Source: Helicobacteraceae bacterium (GTDB lineage: Bacteria > Campylobacterota > Campylobacteria > Campylobacterales > Sulfurimonadaceae). Taken from it: a stretch of DNA of 32,297 nt. The notes beneath the pieces are model-generated. The model was given only the letters and a program-made list of their open reading frames with translations. It did not search any database and was not told the DNA's origin. The position numbers and the translations under genes were made by a program. The DNA lies in NCBI GenBank assembly GCA_015493495.1, contig WGDB01000077.1, positions 1 through 32,297 of the forward strand. Reading direction: 5' to 3'. Of this stretch, positions 16,420 through 24,385 are shown in pieces. Position 1 is the first letter of the stretch. Every line of letters starts with the position of its first letter.

Positions 16420-16497
16420 ATGAAAACTTATCTATCTTCTGTTTCTAACTTCATTTTAGCCATATTAAACTTAAATATATTCTTATGTGTTAAATAA
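16420..16497 (+). CDS. Possible 25-residue hydrophobic small protein
   Basis: This frame is too short for the ORF track. An ATG preceded six bases earlier by AGAGAAG, itself about 20 bases after a plus-strand TATAAT, opens MKTYLSSVSNFILAILNL and ends at TAA after 25 codons. The middle is hydrophobic enough for a short membrane helix. The arrangement promoter-SD-ORF is suggestive, but in such AT-rich sequence it could arise by chance. Function unknown. Confidence 0.2.
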   Translation: MKTYLSSVSNFILAILNLNIFLCVK

Positions 16498-16688
16498 AAA
16501 GATAAATATTGGAATATTTATACGTTTATGCGCAAAGTATGTCAATGAAACGTGTGTGAGGCGTGTTCAAATAGTAGTTATGGCTATTTTAAATACAGAG
16601 ATAATATATTGTTATCAAACTCAGATTGATGGTCAACTTTTTTAAAGAACCATTTTCAAAGAGTTTGTGTTTATTACAATAGGGTCTG

Positions 16689-17582
16689 TTAGTTGATATA
16701 GCCTAGCTCTTCGAGCATCTGTTTATCATTGGTCCACCCTTTTTTCACTGAGACAAAAAGTTCAAGAAAGACTGTTTTGCCAGCGAGTTGTTCTATCTTT
16801 TGACGGGCACCTTGACCAATGCGTTTAATGGCAGCACCACCTTTACCAATAATAATCCCTTTTTGACTCTCTTTTTCAATAATTATAGTGGCACGAATAT
16901 GCTCAATTTTGCCTTTTTCTTCGATTTTATCGATCACGACATCAGATTCGTAAGGAATCTCATCGCTTATGTTGTCAAAAATTGCTTCGCGAATAAACTC
17001 TCTATATATATCACGCAGTCGCTCATCTGTTAGATCATCAGGATCAAAGAGGTATGGTGAGTTGTCAAGTTGTTTTGCAATTAGATCAAGAAGATTATTT
17101 TTCCCTACATTCTTTGTTACAGACATAGGAATCAGTGCCTCGAATGATGATGAAAAGGCATTGTACTCCATAATACGAGATAATAGCTCTTTTTGAGAGA
17201 CTTGATCTATCTTGGAGAGGGCAATAATATGTTTACGGCCTTTAGCCGTAACCTCCAAAAAATGCTTGTAGTGTTTAACTGAATCTGCTGCAGGCGCTAA
17301 GTAGACAAGCACATCACAATCACCAATGGCTTTGAGGGCCTCTTCAAGCATAAATTGGTTGAGTACTTTCTCTTTTTCATGTAAGCCCGGGGTGTCAACA
17401 AAGATAAGCTGATCATCATTGTGCATCACTATAGCGTTGAGACGACGGCGTGTTGCATTTGCTTTTTGTGACGTCATGGCAATCTTTTCACCAAGTATCC
17501 AGTTAAGCATGGTACTTTTTCCAGCATTAGGACGACCTACTAATGCAACGAAGCCAGCCTTATGCGCAGTAACGTTACTCAC
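16689..17582 (-). CDS. era: GTPase Era
   Basis: Essential GTP-binding protein that binds the 3' end of 16S rRNA and helps mature the small ribosomal subunit. Of its 297 residues, the N-terminal GTPase domain shows G1 (GRPNAGKS, about 16-23), G3 ([11 protein letters not shown]) and G4 (LSKIDQV). The C-terminal KH domain contains [21 protein letters not shown], the RNA-binding signature. The start is GTG, lying inside the last codons of rplI (GGTGAGTAA), an 8-base overlap, with GAGGT placed six bases upstream. In Campylobacter and Helicobacter, as I recall, hslV and hslU lie between rplI and era; here they are absent. Confidence 0.97.
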   Translation of the reverse strand: MSNVTAHKAGFVALVGRPNAGKSTMLNWILGEKIAMTSQKANATRRRLNAIVMHNDDQLIFVDTPGLHEKEKVLNQFMLEEALKAIGDCDVLVYLAPAADSVKHYKHFLEVTAKGRKHIIALSKIDQVSQKELLSRIMEYNAFSSSFEALIPMSVTKNVGKNNLLDLIAKQLDNSPYLFDPDDLTDERLRDIYREFIREAIFDNISDEIPYESDVVIDKIEEKGKIEHIRATIIIEKESQKGIIIGKGGAAIKRIGQGARQKIEQLAGKTVFLELFVSVKKGWTNDKQMLEELGYIN

Positions 17583-18021
17583 CGATGACCTCTAAGTGAA
17601 TTGTTCCGTGCATACCGTGGCCAAGTTTAAAGTCAAGGTCATGAATTCCTGTACTTTTAATCGCTTCTTTGTGGTTTATATGCTTTTTGTCGATCTCTAA
17701 ATTATGCTGCTCTTTAAGTGCATGTGCGATCTCATCTTTAGTTACTGCTCCAAAAAGGTGACCTGTATTACCCAGCTTTTTAGTGATGGTTACTTTAACT
17801 TTGTCAAGCTTTTCAGCAAGTACTTTCAGGTCAGTAAGCTCTTGTGCCTCACTTTCAGCTTTTTTGCGTTCTGCTGAAGCATGCTTTTTAAGGACTTCAT
17901 TAGTTGCGACTTTAGCAAGACCTTTTCCTACTAAGAAGTTTTGACCATAGCCATCTTTAACTTCCTTGACTTCACCTGCTTTTCCAAGCCCTTTAACATC
18001 TTTGATCAATAATACTTTCAT
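17575..18021 (-). CDS. rplI: Large ribosomal subunit protein bL9
   Basis: Ribosomal protein L9 of 148 residues, the usual length. The N-terminal rRNA-binding domain reads [28 protein letters not shown], the family signature including the conserved DGYGQNFL. A long connecting helix (about 40-75, [22 protein letters not shown]) and the C-terminal domain ([13 protein letters not shown], later [23 protein letters not shown]) follow. AGGA precedes the ATG by six bases. It heads a two-gene unit with era and lies downstream of the FTR-rhodanese gene, from which a hairpin separates it. Confidence 0.97.
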   Translation of the reverse strand: MKVLLIKDVKGLGKAGEVKEVKDGYGQNFLVGKGLAKVATNEVLKKHASAERKKAESEAQELTDLKVLAEKLDKVKVTITKKLGNTGHLFGAVTKDEIAHALKEQHNLEIDKKHINHKEAIKSTGIHDLDFKLGHGMHGTIHLEVIGE

Positions 18022-18098
18022 TTTGGTTCCTAAATTTTATATTGTTGAAGGTATTGTAGCGTGAGTAGGTAAAGAGGGAGATAACTTATAAAGAGGGG

Positions 18099-18117
18099 AG
18101 GTGGCAAAAAGCCACCT
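18099..18117 (-). terminator. Hairpin after the FTR-rhodanese gene
   Basis: AGGTGGC-AAAAA-GCCACCT is a perfect 7-bp stem with a five-base loop starting about 20 bases beyond the FTR-rhodanese stop codon. On the minus strand the stem is followed by CCCCTCTTT rather than a clean T run, so it may be a terminator or simply a 3'-end stabilising structure. It separates this transcript from rplI-era. Confidence 0.45.
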
Positions 18118-18137
18118 TATGTAAAAACTACTAGGTT

Positions 18138-18857
18138 TTATTGCTCTTTTTCACCAGGAAATGAGACAATTCCATAAGAGAGATTACCAACTTTAGTGTA
18201 ACCCATGTCTGCCAAGATACGGGCACAGTGTGCACTACGGCTACCAACGTGACAGTAGACGATGACATTTTCATCTTGTGCCAGTTTAGCATCATCCAAG
18301 GCAGCAAAGAAGTTACTGGTTGGAATGATCTTGTCTGCTCCCTTAATATGACCCATCTGCCACTCCATTGGCTCACGAACATCTACAAGCGTAAAGTTGA
18401 CCATACCCAAGTCTCTTGCTTCGAGTAGGGCAATAAGCTCATCACCATCAAGTTCATCTTTGTCCACTAAAACAGTACACTCCTCTTTACTAAGACCACG
18501 TGAGTGTTGGTGTACTACCTCTTCGATGACCTCTTCTTGTGCTTGTGCAGCAGCATATTCAGGCGTACAGAAGATCTGACAGTGACAAACACCATCTTCA
18601 GGGATCTCTTTTTCAATAGCTGGAGGGCAAGGACAGACTCTGTCATCTGCCTCACCTGTGACAAAGAAACAAGGACAGTAGCGTTTGCCATGCATCAACT
18701 TGTTTCTTGTGAGTCCATACTGTATACCTTGGTTGATCTCTTGGTCTGGGTTATACGCCCAACCAAACTGTGCAACCACCTTGTCGGTAAAACGGACGGT
18801 CTTTTCTAATGTGTCTTTAAACTCTTGTGATTCTGGATCGATTTTTACAGTACTCAT
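18138..18857 (-). CDS. Ferredoxin-thioredoxin reductase catalytic domain fused to rhodanese
   Basis: A 239-residue fusion. Residues about 10-105 are an FTR catalytic (beta) domain: CPC at 61-63, CPC at 75-77 and CHC at 91-93, followed by QIF. By analogy with plant FTR, C61, C75, C77 and C91 should hold a 4Fe-4S cluster and C63 with C93 form the redox disulfide; the spacings (11 and 13) differ from the plant 16 and 8. Residues about 125-239 are a rhodanese domain with LVDVREPMEWQMGHI and the active-site loop YCHVGSRS (C202). No FTR variable subunit is nearby. It may reduce a thioredoxin-like partner or pass sulfur through the rhodanese cysteine; both are inference. AAAGG lies six bases before the ATG; argG ends 58 bases upstream and may share its transcript. 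Confidence 0.9.
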   Translation of the reverse strand: MSTVKIDPESQEFKDTLEKTVRFTDKVVAQFGWAYNPDQEINQGIQYGLTRNKLMHGKRYCPCFFVTGEADDRVCPCPPAIEKEIPEDGVCHCQIFCTPEYAAAQAQEEVIEEVVHQHSRGLSKEECTVLVDKDELDGDELIALLEARDLGMVNFTLVDVREPMEWQMGHIKGADKIIPTSNFFAALDDAKLAQDENVIVYCHVGSRSAHCARILADMGYTKVGNLSYGIVSFPGEKEQ

Positions 18858-18915
18858 AATGTGCCTTTATGGAAATATTTTTAGAGGAAAAGTGCCCAGA
18901 GATTGGGCAATGAAA

Positions 18916-20151
18916 TTACTTGTTACGTGTCTTACCCGCAATAATAAAACGAAGTGCATTAAGTTTAATAAACCCTTCTGCATCTTTTTGGTTATAGACT
19001 TCATCTTCTTCAAATGTAGAGTACTCAGGGTTGAAGAGGGTGTCAGCAGACTGACGCCCCACTACAATAACATTACCCTTATACAGTTTAAGACGTACGA
19101 CACCGTTGACAAAGGTTTGTGTCTTGTCTATAGATGCTTGTAACATCTCGCGTTCAGGAGAGAACCAAAAACCGTTATAAATTAGTTTTGCATAACGTGG
19201 CATCATCTCATCTTTAAGGTGTGCCGCTTCACGGTCAAGTGTGATCGATTCGATGGCACGGTGAGCTTTAAGCATGATCGTTCCACCTGGAGTCTCATAG
19301 CAGCCACGTGCCTTCATACCAACAAAGCGGTTCTCCACGATGTCAATACGGCCAATACCATGTTTGTTACCGTAGTCGTTGAGTGTCTTCAGCATTGTTG
19401 CCGGACTTAGTGCTTCACCGTTAAGTGTTACAGGGTCACCATGTGCGTAACCGATCTCGATGTACTCTGCTTCATCTGGAGCGTTTTCAGGAGAGTTGGT
19501 CCACAACCACATCTCATCTTCTGGTTCTGCGTTAGGGTCTTCGAGGTGAAGACCTTCATAAGAGATGTGCAGAAGATTGGCATCCATAGAGTAAGGACTT
19601 ACCGTTGGGTTACCATCTTTGTCCATGTGCTTCTGATCAATAGAAATACCATGCTCTTTTGCATATGAGAGCAGTTTCTCACGAGAGTTAAGGTCCCACT
19701 CTCTCCATGGTGCGATAATGGTCAGAGTAGAGTCTTGACCCAAGTAACCCATCTCAAAACGTACTTGATCATTACCTTTACCTGTAGCACCATGGCTTAC
19801 ACCATCCGCACCAGTGATCTTCGCGATCTCTGCTTGACGTTTGGCGATTAGTGGACGGGCGATAGAAGTACCTAGAAGATACTCACCCTCATAGATCGCA
19901 TTGGCACGGAACATTGGGTAGACAAAATCTTTTACAAACTCTTCACGAAGATCGTCAATGAAAATATTTTCAGGTTTGATCCCAAGCTCTAATGCTTTAA
20001 CACGTGCTGGTTCTAGCTCTTCACCTTGACCGAGGTCTGCAGTAAAGGTTACGACTTCACACTTATACTCATCTTGGAGCCACTTTAAAATAACACTGGT
20101 GTCGAGTCCGCCTGAGTAGGCAAGTACAACTTTTTTGACTTCTTTTTTCAT
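18916..20151 (-). CDS. argG: Argininosuccinate synthase
   Basis: Cytoplasmic enzyme joining citrulline and aspartate with ATP, the penultimate step of arginine synthesis. The 411-residue protein has the nucleotide-binding [10 protein letters not shown] loop at 11-20, [15 protein letters not shown] (citrulline/aspartate binding) near 120-135, and the usual C-terminal segments ([19 protein letters not shown] and YETPGGTI). Length is standard. The ATG has GAGGG six bases upstream. The gene is divergent from the MFS gene; a CATAAT -10 candidate and an 18-base palindrome lie in between. As I recall, Campylobacter jejuni also has argG next to rplI. Confidence 0.97.
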   Translation of the reverse strand: MKKEVKKVVLAYSGGLDTSVILKWLQDEYKCEVVTFTADLGQGEELEPARVKALELGIKPENIFIDDLREEFVKDFVYPMFRANAIYEGEYLLGTSIARPLIAKRQAEIAKITGADGVSHGATGKGNDQVRFEMGYLGQDSTLTIIAPWREWDLNSREKLLSYAKEHGISIDQKHMDKDGNPTVSPYSMDANLLHISYEGLHLEDPNAEPEDEMWLWTNSPENAPDEAEYIEIGYAHGDPVTLNGEALSPATMLKTLNDYGNKHGIGRIDIVENRFVGMKARGCYETPGGTIMLKAHRAIESITLDREAAHLKDEMMPRYAKLIYNGFWFSPEREMLQASIDKTQTFVNGVVRLKLYKGNVIVVGRQSADTLFNPEYSTFEEDEVYNQKDAEGFIKLNALRFIIAGKTRNK

Positions 20152-20179
20152 TGAAAACCCTCATAAAAATGGAAAATAA

Positions 20180-20185
20180 ATTATG
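20180..20185 (-). promoter_or_regulatory. Candidate -10 box for argG
   Basis: The minus strand reads CCATAATTT, a CATAAT hexamer about 30 bases before the argG ATG. It would place the transcription start about 20 bases before the ATG. The 18-base palindrome at 20191-20208 begins immediately upstream of it, where a repressor would interfere. Confidence 0.4.
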
Positions 20186-20190
20186 GAATT

Positions 20191-20208
20191 TTACCTTAAA
20201 AAAGGTAA
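20191..20208. promoter_or_regulatory. 18-base palindrome between argG and the MFS gene, candidate operator
   Basis: TTACCTT-AAAA-AAGGTAA is a perfect 7+7 inverted repeat in the divergent intergenic region. It lies just upstream of the argG -10 candidate and about 50 bases before the MFS gene. It does not resemble an ARG box as known in Escherichia coli. A dimeric regulator site is plausible; a transcribed stem-loop is the alternative. Confidence 0.4.
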
Positions 20209-20260
20209 TGAAAAGGTTAATCTAGCACACTATTAATGCATCTTGGATATCCTTGCAGTT

Positions 20261-21502
20261 ATGAATCACTATATTACACTTTTAAAAGCAGAGCCACTGT
20301 TGAGAAGACTCTCTCTCATTCAACTTATCGCCTATTTTGGGGCATGGTTTTCCAACGTAGCGATCTATACGCTGCTTATTCAGATGGAGGTCTCGCCCTT
20401 TGTCATAGCGATGACTGCTGCACTTCACTTCTTACCAGGAGTCTTGCAAGCCCCTCTCAGCGGGGTACTCATCGATAAGATCGCACCTAAAAAACTTATG
20501 ATAGGTTTGATCGTCATTGAGATATTGGCTACTTTGCCACTGATGTTAGTAGAAAACAGTACGCTTCTGTGGCTACTCTTTACTTTAGTCTTTATCCGTA
20601 TGGGTGCCTCTAGTTTCTACTTTACTTTAGAGATGTCGCTGCTTCCCAGGATTTTAGAGGCAAACAGTTTGAAACTTGCCAACGAGATACACTCTGTCAT
20701 TTGGTCCTTCTCTTACACCTTTGGTATGGCGATTAGTGGATTTGTTGTCTATCTAGTAGGTGTTAAAATAGCCTTCTTACTGGATGCCTCACTTTTTGTG
20801 GTCGCATTGATGTTACTCTTGCCCGTTCTCTTTCCTGCAGCGGAGGAGAAAGAACATGAAAGTTTTGGTGTTATGTTTAAAGGAAGTTTTGCCTATCTGA
20901 AATCAGTACCCCATATTAAGCATCTCATGTTCCTGCACGCCTTTGTCGGTTTTACAGCCTTTGATGCTTTAGTCGCTTTAATGGTAGAGAAGTATTACAC
21001 ACAAGTAGTAGCGATCGCCCTTGGATTAGGTCTTATACATTCATTACGTGCTGTCGGTCTTGTCATTGGTCCCATCGTCATTGGCAAATGGATCAACGTG
21101 AAAACCTTGCCCTATCTCTTTGTCTACCAAGCACTGAGTATTATAGTCTGGGCGCTTGTCATAGAGAACTTTTATCTCTCATTGGTTGCTTCTGTCTTTG
21201 TAGGGTTTGCGACAACAACACTCTGGTCTTATACCTACACACTGTTACAACAACATACAGACAAGGCCTATTATGGGCGTATTGTGGCTTACAACGACAT
21301 GGTTTTTCTGCTCACTGTAGCTGTTATTTCAGTCGCCATAGGCTTTTTGGTTGAAGCGGGGCTCTCTTTAGCAATGATCACGATGCTGCTCGGAAGTGTC
21401 TTTATTGTGGCGGCCTTTTACTTTGTCTGGTTGCGCCAACGTTTTGACATAAGCGATACCAACCAAAGAGATGATAAAATGTCACCCGAATTGGAGTTAT
21501 AA
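20261..21502 (+). CDS. MFS transporter
   Basis: Inner-membrane permease of the major facilitator superfamily, about 413 residues with ten to twelve hydrophobic helices spread over its length. The loop GVLIDKIAPKKLM between helices 2 and 3 is the MFS motif A region (G-x-L-x-D-R/K). It resembles the DHA3/enterobactin-exporter-like branch, but the substrate is unknown. I choose the ATG at 20261 (MNHYITLLKAEPLLRR); the ORF track begins six codons earlier at TTG 20243. Neither has a strong ribosome binding site, so the start is uncertain. It is followed three bases later by the small unknown gene and then by a MATE exporter, apparently one operon. Confidence 0.88.
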   Translation: MNHYITLLKAEPLLRRLSLIQLIAYFGAWFSNVAIYTLLIQMEVSPFVIAMTAALHFLPGVLQAPLSGVLIDKIAPKKLMIGLIVIEILATLPLMLVENSTLLWLLFTLVFIRMGASSFYFTLEMSLLPRILEANSLKLANEIHSVIWSFSYTFGMAISGFVVYLVGVKIAFLLDASLFVVALMLLLPVLFPAAEEKEHESFGVMFKGSFAYLKSVPHIKHLMFLHAFVGFTAFDALVALMVEKYYTQVVAIALGLGLIHSLRAVGLVIGPIVIGKWINVKTLPYLFVYQALSIIVWALVIENFYLSLVASVFVGFATTTLWSYTYTLLQQHTDKAYYGRIVAYNDMVFLLTVAVISVAIGFLVEAGLSLAMITMLLGSVFIVAAFYFVWLRQRFDISDTNQRDDKMSPELEL

Positions 21503-21505
21503 ACT

Positions 21506-21787
21506 ATGAAAAATATGATTTTTGAGTCACAAGGCAAGCAGATAGACCTTACCCAGATCACCCGTCTTTATCCTGCTGCAACAGTAGATGTACAAGGAGA
21601 GCTGGCGCAGGTCTCTTTAGAGTGGGCTAATATGGAGAAAAAACAGGTAGTTCCTATACACTCATATGTTCTTATTTTCGATATCGACCCATTGGGAGAG
21701 GTACCCAACAACCGGATTGAACTCATCTATGAAAGCGAAGCTGAACTCATAGAGGCCATGAAAGAGGTCGCTCAGTACTTTGAGTAA
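21506..21787 (+). CDS. Small conserved-looking protein of unknown function
   Basis: A 93-residue acidic, soluble protein that I do not recognise. It has no signal peptide or membrane segment. The sequence suggests mixed alpha/beta structure: several short strands (AQVSLEWAN, IHSYVLIFDIDP, NRIELIYES) and a C-terminal helix (ESEAELIEAMKEVAQYFE). Its ATG follows the MFS stop by three bases, and its last codons overlap the TTG start of the MATE gene by eight, so it is translated as part of a transporter operon. A small cytoplasmic accessory protein is the simplest reading. Confidence 0.75.
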   Translation: MKNMIFESQGKQIDLTQITRLYPAATVDVQGELAQVSLEWANMEKKQVVPIHSYVLIFDIDPLGEVPNNRIELIYESEAELIEAMKEVAQYFE

Positions 21788-23099
21788 AACCTCACATCTC
21801 CGTGATGTGTTAAAGATCGCGCTTCCCGCCGCATTTAAACACCTTCTTGACATCTTACAACTGCTCATCGACATGATCATGGTCGGTATGATCAATGTAG
21901 CGGCCTTGGCTGCAGTGGGCATGAGTATGCAATTTATGATGGCCATTAATGTCATTATGACCCTCTACATCGTGGGTGGCAATGCCATCATTTCACGACT
22001 CATAGGTGAGGGGCGAAAACATCGTGCCTCATCTCTGCTCTATACCCTGACACTTTTTGCAGTAGTACTCTCTATCCCTGTTACGATATTTGGTTATTTG
22101 AATGCAGAGAACTTTTATGTTTGGATGGGTGCGAAAGCTGACTTGGCACAGTATGGCCATGCCTACTTTCAAGTCATCATGATAGGGATGCCACTCATCT
22201 TTTTAGACGCGCTGATGTACAACGCTCTCTCTGCCGCAGGAGACACCAAGTCGTCGCTCTACATCAAAATCTTTTCTGCCATCATCAACCTTATCCTGAA
22301 CTATCTCTTTATCTTTGGCCATGGCGGGTTTGAACCCATGGGTATTGCGGGAGCAGCATATGCTACGATCATCGCTTATGGGGTCAACCTTATTATCTAT
22401 TTTTTGCTGTTGCAAAAGAGAAATAGTCATCTTAACTTCATTAAGCGTTGGAGTCTTGTTGACCTATACCGTGCCTTAAGTGTAGGTAAACATGCAGCCT
22501 TAGACCGCCTCATCAGTGTCTCCTCTTTTATCCTGTTTGTCTGGGTTATTACTGCTTATGGAACAGCTGCGATCGCTGGGTATCAGGTAGGCCTGCGTAT
22601 AGAGGGACTGGCCTTTATGCCGGGCTTTGGTTTTGCTATCGCAGCAACCGCATTGGTGGGACAGAACCTAGGTGCTAAACGTCTGGAAGCCGCTTATGAG
22701 ACTGGGCTTTACGCCATTAAAATTGCGGCTGCTTTTATGGGGACGCTTGGTATTTTCTTAGCACTCTTTCCTGCATTTTTTATAAGCTTTTTCACTCAAG
22801 ATCTTGAGACGATTGAAGCTGCTTCCATCTACTTACAGCTGGTTGGTATTTCTCAAGTTCCCTTAGCCATGACCTTTGTCATCAATGGGGCGCTTCGTGG
22901 TGCCGGTGCCACCAAGACTACACTCAAGGTGAATGTCACATCACTGTGGGTTCTTCGTGTTATACCTTCTCTTATTCTCTACACTTTAGGGTTTGAATTG
23001 ATTTGGATCTTTATTGCTATGACGGTTGAGACCTTTATTAAGGGTGGGGTGTTTTTATACATTTATCAGAAGAAGGGGTGGCAGCAGACTGCAGTTTGA
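21780..23099 (+). CDS. MATE family efflux transporter
   Basis: Inner-membrane multidrug/toxin exporter of the MATE (NorM/DinF) type, 439 residues with about twelve hydrophobic helices in two similar halves. Family-like segments include IALPAAFKHLLDILQLLIDMIMVG at the N-terminus and, in the second half, AATALVGQNLGAKRLEAAYETG, which is the typical VGQNLGAxRxxxA stretch. Such proteins swap Na+ or H+ for organic cations; the substrate here is unknown. The start codon is TTG, overlapping the stop of the 93-residue gene by eight bases, with GAGG about 12 bases upstream. Confidence 0.93.
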   Translation: MSKTSHLRDVLKIALPAAFKHLLDILQLLIDMIMVGMINVAALAAVGMSMQFMMAINVIMTLYIVGGNAIISRLIGEGRKHRASSLLYTLTLFAVVLSIPVTIFGYLNAENFYVWMGAKADLAQYGHAYFQVIMIGMPLIFLDALMYNALSAAGDTKSSLYIKIFSAIINLILNYLFIFGHGGFEPMGIAGAAYATIIAYGVNLIIYFLLLQKRNSHLNFIKRWSLVDLYRALSVGKHAALDRLISVSSFILFVWVITAYGTAAIAGYQVGLRIEGLAFMPGFGFAIAATALVGQNLGAKRLEAAYETGLYAIKIAAAFMGTLGIFLALFPAFFISFFTQDLETIEAASIYLQLVGISQVPLAMTFVINGALRGAGATKTTLKVNVTSLWVLRVIPSLILYTLGFELIWIFIAMTVETFIKGGVFLYIYQKKGWQQTAV

Positions 23100-23188
23100 T
23101 TTTTAGAAAAAGTTCAAAGAAAGTTCCAACAGAGAAAACAAAGACTGAAAGAACTTTTGAATTGATATCTATATAGGAAAGAGAAACT

Positions 23189-24385
23189 CTACTTGATCAG
23201 CGTCATAGGATCGATATGATAACTGTCTTGTGTCACCTCAAAAGTAAGCTCATTATTCACCCGCCCAATAGTAGCCCCTCTTTTTACTTTTTTCCCTTTT
23301 CTGATCGTAGGGGCGATCTGGTCTAAATGGGCATAGATCGTATGAAGACCATTAGAATGTTTGATGATCACAACATTGTCAAGCAGTTGAGTCTTTTTGG
23401 CCAGTATGACCTTTCCGTTAAGAATGGTTCTAACCTTGGCGTTACGCTGTTTTGGCTGCAGAGAGACGGACTCGTTATAGATCTTGATCTTATAAATAGG
23501 ATCGGTGTACGGTCCAAATTTCTTTACCAACTTATAGTTGGAGAGTGGCGCAATGGTCTTTTTACCACGATACTTTTTGGAACGGACACTTTGATAACTT
23601 GAACCCTTTTTAGTTACTTTGGCATGAGAGTTTTTCTTATGCCTACGAGGCTTTTCAGCTTTTTTTTGTGCCTCTGTCTTAATAATGTTAAGTCTTGCCA
23701 GTGTGTTTTTTAAGGCGCTCTTCTGAGCAATTAGTTTGTCCATAGAACGTCGATATCTCTTTTTCTCTTTTTGCATCTTTTTCAGAGAACTTTTACTCTC
23801 TTGGGTCAGTTTTAACAGCCTTGCCTTTTTTTTGTCTATGCTGCTGATCTCTGTTTTAAGCTTTTTTGTACGGCTTTGATAAGAGCTGATATCTTTGGCA
23901 TTGGCACTGTAATTCTCTTCCAAACGTGTGATCTTATGCTGGATGTCTCTGTTGAGAGCTTCGAGGATCTCTTCGGTCATTACAGACTCAGTTGTAGCGT
24001 TATACTTCTCTTTGACTAAGTCATTTATTGAGATGTTCCTGGCGATGGCATTAATCAGCTCTTTTTCAATGAGGCCCTGTTTTCCTTGAAGGAGCAACTG
24101 CTTGTCTTGAAGTTGTGCCAACTCTTTTTGGTTGGATGCATAGTGGTTTTGTGAGACCTTTAACTGTTCACTGAGTTTGGAGATCTCTTTCTCCTGTCGG
24201 CTGAGGTCTTTTTCTGTTTTCTTGATCTCTTTGGCAGTATGAGAGAGCTTTTTATGAAGACTGGAGTACTTTCTGTCATAACTGTGGATCTCTTTAGTCG
24301 TTTTTTTGATCTCTTTGGTAACATTTTGTGCTTTAGCACAAAGAGAGGTTGTTATAAGAAGTAGGGCCAGTAAGAGTATGCGCAT
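23189..24385 (-). CDS. EnvC-like M23 (LytM) protein, probably catalytically inactive
   Basis: Periplasmic protein of 398 residues: signal peptide about 1-19 (MRILLLALLLITTSLCAKA), a long coiled coil rich in Lys and Glu (about 20-235), and a C-terminal LytM domain (about 275-398). In active M23 enzymes zinc is held by HxxxD and HxH motifs. Here the first motif region reads IYNESVSL, without the His and Asp, and the final HLHFEV is ELTFEV, so the metal site is largely gone. This is the EnvC layout, an activator of cell-wall amidases controlled by FtsEX in Escherichia coli. It is the next gene after ftsX, starting in a TGATG overlap, which supports that role. Confidence 0.88.
   Translation of the reverse strand: MRILLLALLLITTSLCAKAQNVTKEIKKTTKEIHSYDRKYSSLHKKLSHTAKEIKKTEKDLSRQEKEISKLSEQLKVSQNHYASNQKELAQLQDKQLLLQGKQGLIEKELINAIARNISINDLVKEKYNATTESVMTEEILEALNRDIQHKITRLEENYSANAKDISSYQSRTKKLKTEISSIDKKKARLLKLTQESKSSLKKMQKEKKRYRRSMDKLIAQKSALKNTLARLNIIKTEAQKKAEKPRRHKKNSHAKVTKKGSSYQSVRSKKYRGKKTIAPLSNYKLVKKFGPYTDPIYKIKIYNESVSLQPKQRNAKVRTILNGKVILAKKTQLLDNVVIIKHSNGLHTIYAHLDQIAPTIRKGKKVKRGATIGRVNNELTFEVTQDSYHIDPMTLIK

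Larger units (their letters stand above)
16318..16688. other. AT-rich gene-poor region upstream of the pilus operon
   Basis: This 371-base stretch separates the end of era from the start of the pilus operon, both on the minus strand. It is much richer in A and T than the flanking genes. It holds a TATAAT box facing the operon and a 25-codon plus-strand frame, listed separately. I see no RNA gene, no clear hairpin terminator for era and no long ORF. Confidence 0.6.

Noticed and set aside
23108-23158. Inverted repeat AAAAGTTC...GAACTTTT between the MATE and EnvC-like genes as terminator
   Set aside because: The 8-bp arms are separated by 35 bases and no T run follows; too weak to call.
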